A stretch of 64,000 bases of DNA from Robiginitalea myxolifaciens (lineage in GTDB: Bacteria > Bacteroidota > Bacteroidia > Flavobacteriales > Flavobacteriaceae), in the NCBI RefSeq assembly GCF_900115205.1, contig NZ_FOYQ01000001.1:1019240-1083239 (forward strand), given 5' to 3'. The translations under genes and the position numbers were made by a program. Shown here piece after piece: positions 61,251 to 64,000 of this stretch; the stretch's first letter is position 1, and every line of letters starts with the position of its first letter. A model generated the notes under the pieces. That model was not told where the DNA came from and searched no databases. It saw only the letters and a program-made list of their open reading frames with translations.

Positions 61251-61831
61251 CGATAAAAATTCATTTCATCCATATACTTCCACACTGCAGCCGGAAGTAA
61301 GGGTCGAATATTCTTTCCAGCCTTATGCTGCTTGCGGATAAAGGTGGCCGATATTTCCATGATCGGGGCATCGACCCGGTGAATCCGCGGATGGTCCACC
61401 AGATTATCGGGAATTGTCCCGGGACCCAATCTGGGATACACGTACAGCTCATAATACTCCAAAATGGCTTCATAATTCTTCCACTTATGGAAACTTCGAA
61501 GATTATCCTCCCCCATGATCAGCGCAAAGGTACGCTCCCCTTCGTGCCGCTCGTGCAGCGCCGTTAAGGTATCGATGGTATAGTTGGGTTGCGGGAGTTT
61601 AAATTCGATGTCGGAAACCCCCAACTTCGGATAATCCGCCACGGCTTCGTATACCATCTGGAAGCGGTGATGGTCCTCGAGCAAACTGTCTTTGACTTTG
61701 AAAGGGCTGCGTGGGGTAACCACAAACCAAACCTCCTCCAGCTCTGAAAATTCCACCATATGGTTCGCGATGACCAGATGCCCGATATGCAGTGGGTTAA
61801 AGGTCCCGAAAAAAAGGCCTGTGCGTTTCAT
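61247..61831 (-). CDS. nadD: Nicotinate-nucleotide adenylyltransferase
   Basis: 194 residues. Nucleotidyltransferase motif G-T-F-N-P-L-H-I-G-H near residue 9-18 and the closing I-S-A-T-F-I-R motif (about 160-166), both typical of NadD. It makes nicotinate adenine dinucleotide for NAD synthesis. It begins within the gmk stop (TGATG), so nadD is translated with gmk. Confidence 0.95.
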   Translation of the reverse strand: MKRTGLFFGTFNPLHIGHLVIANHMVEFSELEEVWFVVTPRSPFKVKDSLLEDHHRFQMVYEAVADYPKLGVSDIEFKLPQPNYTIDTLTALHERHEGERTFALIMGEDNLRSFHKWKNYEAILEYYELYVYPRLGPGTIPDNLVDHPRIHRVDAPIMEISATFIRKQHKAGKNIRPLLPAAVWKYMDEMNFYR

Positions 61832-62409
61832 CAGCTCTTATCAGCGATATACGCAGCAACGAGTTCAGTAGCCTCCTTTAAGGCGGTGTCCAGGTCGTAA
61901 TTCTTAATAATCTTATCGAACTGGGGAGCGGTGGCCAATTCCACAGAGGCCTTGGCAATACGCATATTGATTTTGTCGTCGTCTTCCGTACTGCGCTTCT
62001 TTAAACGTATTTTTAATTCGTCCACACTTGGGGGCTTCACAAATACGGCCAGGGTTTGGTCTGGGAATTTCTTCTTGATCCGCAAACCTCCCGCGACATC
62101 GATATCGAATATCACGTTCTTCCCTTCGGCCCAGAGTCGCTCGACCTCACTCTTTAAGGTGCCGTAGAAATTGTCCCGGTATACTTCCTCCCATTCCAGG
62201 AAATCTCCGTTTTTGATATGCTTCTTAAACTCCGAAACACTCATAAAATAATAATGCTCGCCCTGATGCTCGCGAGGCCTGCGGGGTCGGGATGTTGCCG
62301 AAACCGAAAATGCGAGGTTTAACTCGGGCTGGCCGAGCAAGTGCCGGACGATTGTGGTTTTACCACTCCCGGAAGGAGCCGAAAATACTATGAGCTTTCC
62401 TCCCTTCAT
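61831..62409 (-). CDS. gmk: Guanylate kinase
   Basis: 192 residues. P-loop S-A-P-S-G-S-G-K-T-T near 10-19, the GMP site S-x-T-S-R-P-R-R-P-R-E and G-E-H-Y-Y-F-M, and D-I-D-V-A-G-G. It converts GMP to GDP. Its ATG overlaps the yicC stop; the yicC-gmk-nadD order is common in Bacteroidota. Confidence 0.96.
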   Translation of the reverse strand: MKGGKLIVFSAPSGSGKTTIVRHLLGQPELNLAFSVSATSRPRRPREHQGEHYYFMSVSEFKKHIKNGDFLEWEEVYRDNFYGTLKSEVERLWAEGKNVIFDIDVAGGLRIKKKFPDQTLAVFVKPPSVDELKIRLKKRSTEDDDKINMRIAKASVELATAPQFDKIIKNYDLDTALKEATELVAAYIADKS

Positions 62410-63266
62410 TACAAGACATTGAGCATTTGTTCCTTGATCTTTTCGAGCTCATCCTTCATTTGGACTACGATCCGTTGCATGGAAGCGTCATTGGCCTTAG
62501 AGCCGATAGTGTTGATTTCGCGACCGATCTCCTGAGAGATAAAGCCCAGTTTTTTTCCATTGGAATCCTCAGAATCAAGTGACTCCCCAAAATACTCCAG
62601 GTGTTTGGCCAAACGGACTTTTTCTTCCGTGATATCGTATTTTTCGAGGTAGTAGATCAATTCCTGTTCAAAGCGATTACTATCCACGGACTCCTTAAGT
62701 TCTGCTACCGCCCGCTCCAGGCGTTCCCGTACCGCTTCTATACGCCTGGCGTCCTGCCGTCCCACTTCCTCCAATTGTTCCATTAGGGTTTTAATGCGGT
62801 TGCGGAAGTCCTGCTCCAGGGCTCGACCCTCTTCCAGGCGGAAATGCTGTAATTGTTCAATGGCCTGATCCAGTGCGCCTTCAATAGCCTGGAATTCCTC
62901 CGGGTCAATTTCTTCCCGTGCCGTCTTCAGGGCATCGGGTAGTCGGAGCGCCATCTCCAGAAATTGCACCTGTTCCCCGTGGGCAAGTTCTGCCAGCTGC
63001 TCCATATAGGCACCTACAACGGCCTGGTTGATTTCACTATTCGCGGAAGCTCCGTTAGACTCAACATAGAGCGAGAAGTCTACTTTGCCACGCACCAGGG
63101 CTCTTGCGATCCGGTCGCGAAAAGCTAGTTCCTTCTCCCGATAAGCCTGGGGTACGCGCGCATTGACATCCAGGTTTTTACTATTCAGGGATTTGATTTC
63201 AACGGTAATCTTCTTTCCCGGTCGCTGGAGTATTTGCTTTCCAAAACCGGTCATGGAATGAATCAT
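62409..63266 (-). CDS. YicC family endoribonuclease-like protein
   Basis: 285 residues. Family start M-I-H-S-M-T-G-F-G-K and the C-terminal L-G-F-I-S-Q-E-I-G-R-E-I-N-T-I-G-S-K-A, with a long coiled-coil middle. E. coli YicC/RlxA is an RNase that trims small RNAs. The gene heads the yicC-gmk-nadD operon and overlaps gmk by one base. Confidence 0.93.
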   Translation of the reverse strand: MIHSMTGFGKQILQRPGKKITVEIKSLNSKNLDVNARVPQAYREKELAFRDRIARALVRGKVDFSLYVESNGASANSEINQAVVGAYMEQLAELAHGEQVQFLEMALRLPDALKTAREEIDPEEFQAIEGALDQAIEQLQHFRLEEGRALEQDFRNRIKTLMEQLEEVGRQDARRIEAVRERLERAVAELKESVDSNRFEQELIYYLEKYDITEEKVRLAKHLEYFGESLDSEDSNGKKLGFISQEIGREINTIGSKANDASMQRIVVQMKDELEKIKEQMLNVL

Positions 63267-63297
63267 AGTAATGCGGATTTAAATCCGGGCAGTAACC

Positions 63298-64000
63298 CTA
63301 AAGTTCCCGTACCCAGATATTGCGATAGCTCACCCGGCTATTGTCCTGGTGGTCCTGCAATCGCAATGGCCCTTTCCCGTGAGCCGGGTTCTTTGGCCAG
63401 CCAATATACGGCGTTGTTCCCTTGATTTCGACATGATCCTGAATCAGGACGCCATTGTGAATTACGGTGAGGGTTCCCGACTTGATCTTCTCCCCTGCCT
63501 CGTTAAACTCAGGCATGTGATAGATAATGTCGTAGGTATTCCACTCGCCGGAAGGAACGGAGGCCATTGCCAAAGGGATATGCTGCTTGTAAATAGATCC
63601 CACCTGACCATTCGTATACGTTGGGTTATCATTGTTGTCCAATACCTGTACCTCATAGAGATTATTCAGGAACACCCCGCTATTGGCCCGATTCTGATTG
63701 TCTCGCTGTACGTCGGCCGGGGATTGCCACTCAATGTGAAGCTGGATATCCCCAAACTCTTGTTTGGTCTGGATATCTCCGGTTTTGTCTGCAACGGTCA
63801 TACTCCCGTCATCGTTCAGGTGCCAAACCACTTCACTGCTGTCACGGGTCATAACCCATTGGTCAAAATTGGTGCCGTCGAAAAGTACAATAGCGTCCGC
63901 CGGTGCTCCACCCTGGCTGTAGGGAGAAACTTCCGGTGGCACGGGTTCATAAAGTTCGGTTTCCTCTGGTTTTGTAGGCTCTTCGCCCTGGTATTCCTCG
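63298..64000 (-). CDS. DUF1080 (3-keto-disaccharide hydrolase-like) protein, partial
   Basis: The last 234 residues of a gene that starts beyond the right edge; the frame is open to base 64000, so the N-terminus and any signal peptide are missing. A Pro/Glu-rich linker (E-E-P-T-K-P-E-E-T-E) is followed by the DUF1080 jelly-roll: I-V-L-F-D-G-T-N-F-D-Q-W, I-E-W-Q-S-P, N-S-G-V-F-L, Y-E-V-Q-V-L-D and the end P-L-R-L-Q-D-H-Q-D-N-S-R-V-S-Y-R-N-I-W. Many such proteins act on glycans. A GTG at 63942 is in frame but is not a likely start. Confidence 0.9.
   Translation of the reverse strand, partial: EEYQGEEPTKPEETELYEPVPPEVSPYSQGGAPADAIVLFDGTNFDQWVMTRDSSEVVWHLNDDGSMTVADKTGDIQTKQEFGDIQLHIEWQSPADVQRDNQNRANSGVFLNNLYEVQVLDNNDNPTYTNGQVGSIYKQHIPLAMASVPSGEWNTYDIIYHMPEFNEAGEKIKSGTLTVIHNGVLIQDHVEIKGTTPYIGWPKNPAHGKGPLRLQDHQDNSRVSYRNIWVREL

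Noticed and set aside
1-64000. A mobile element, prophage or defence island
   Set aside because: No integrase, transposase, phage, restriction or toxin genes were seen; the dGTPase gene stands among housekeeping genes and is not evidence of defence.

Overview
The window looks like chromosomal DNA of a marine-type Flavobacteriaceae (Bacteroidota). Evidence: a sodium-pumping NQ rhodopsin that closely resembles KR2 of Krokinobacter (compared from memory), several TonB-dependent receptors with a carboxypeptidase-like N-terminal domain, many 'S-C' lipobox lipoproteins, DUF3078, DUF2141 and DUF4382 proteins, and promoters of the Bacteroidota type (-33 TTTG, about 19-20 bases, -7 TAnnTTTG). I saw no integrase, transposase, phage gene or CRISPR array, so the window reads as core genome with a few accessory operons.

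Layout. 1-5.5 kb: the N-terminus of an M20-like amidohydrolase, a penicillin-acylase-family lipoprotein, an S9 oligopeptidase and a PepSY-type membrane protein. 5.6-13.4 kb: a tiny membrane protein without a normal start codon, an Rrf2 regulator with three cysteines, and a divergent nitrous-oxide-reduction operon (cytochrome c, fasciclin protein, clade II NosZ, membrane protein, NosL, NosD, NosF, NosY). 13.4-20.7 kb: FkbM methyltransferase, photolyase/cryptochrome, small membrane proteins, the NQ rhodopsin, tRNA-Asn, a DUF4382 lipoprotein and RseP. 20.8-25.6 kb: SCO protein, FeoA-FeoB-Cys-rich partner, and a lipoprotein made of a lone TonB plug-like domain. 25.7-33 kb: DinB protein, MntR/DtxR regulator with a ZIP transporter, a thioredoxin with a TonB receptor, lycopene cyclase and a polyprenyl diphosphate synthase. 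33-41 kb: ECF sigma factor with a membrane protein, then a TetR-TolC-adaptor-RND efflux operon. 41-51.8 kb: AspS, an unknown lipoprotein with a Cys4 MarR regulator, a ClC protein, a cold-shock protein, TadA, Dxs, DUF3078 and dGTPase. 52-59.3 kb: a large TonB receptor, an internally duplicated lipoprotein and a PiT phosphate transporter. 59.3-64 kb: a MORN-like protein behind an 11-bp-phased repeat array, a DUF6503-like protein, a STAS-like protein, NadD-Gmk-YicC, and a partial DUF1080 protein.

How the genes fit together. The nos operon gives anaerobic N2O respiration. Dxs, the prenyl synthase and lycopene cyclase can supply beta-carotene, the precursor of retinal for the rhodopsin; no carotene dioxygenase gene is in the window. 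Feo, MntR-ZIP, the CxxC TonB receptor and PepSY form a metal-handling theme, with similar TTTAGA/TCTAAA palindromes before two of them. The most interesting regulatory signals are the three MarR-type operators, the 10-bp inverted repeat over the TetR promoter, and the phased heptamer array at 59.77-59.84 kb.
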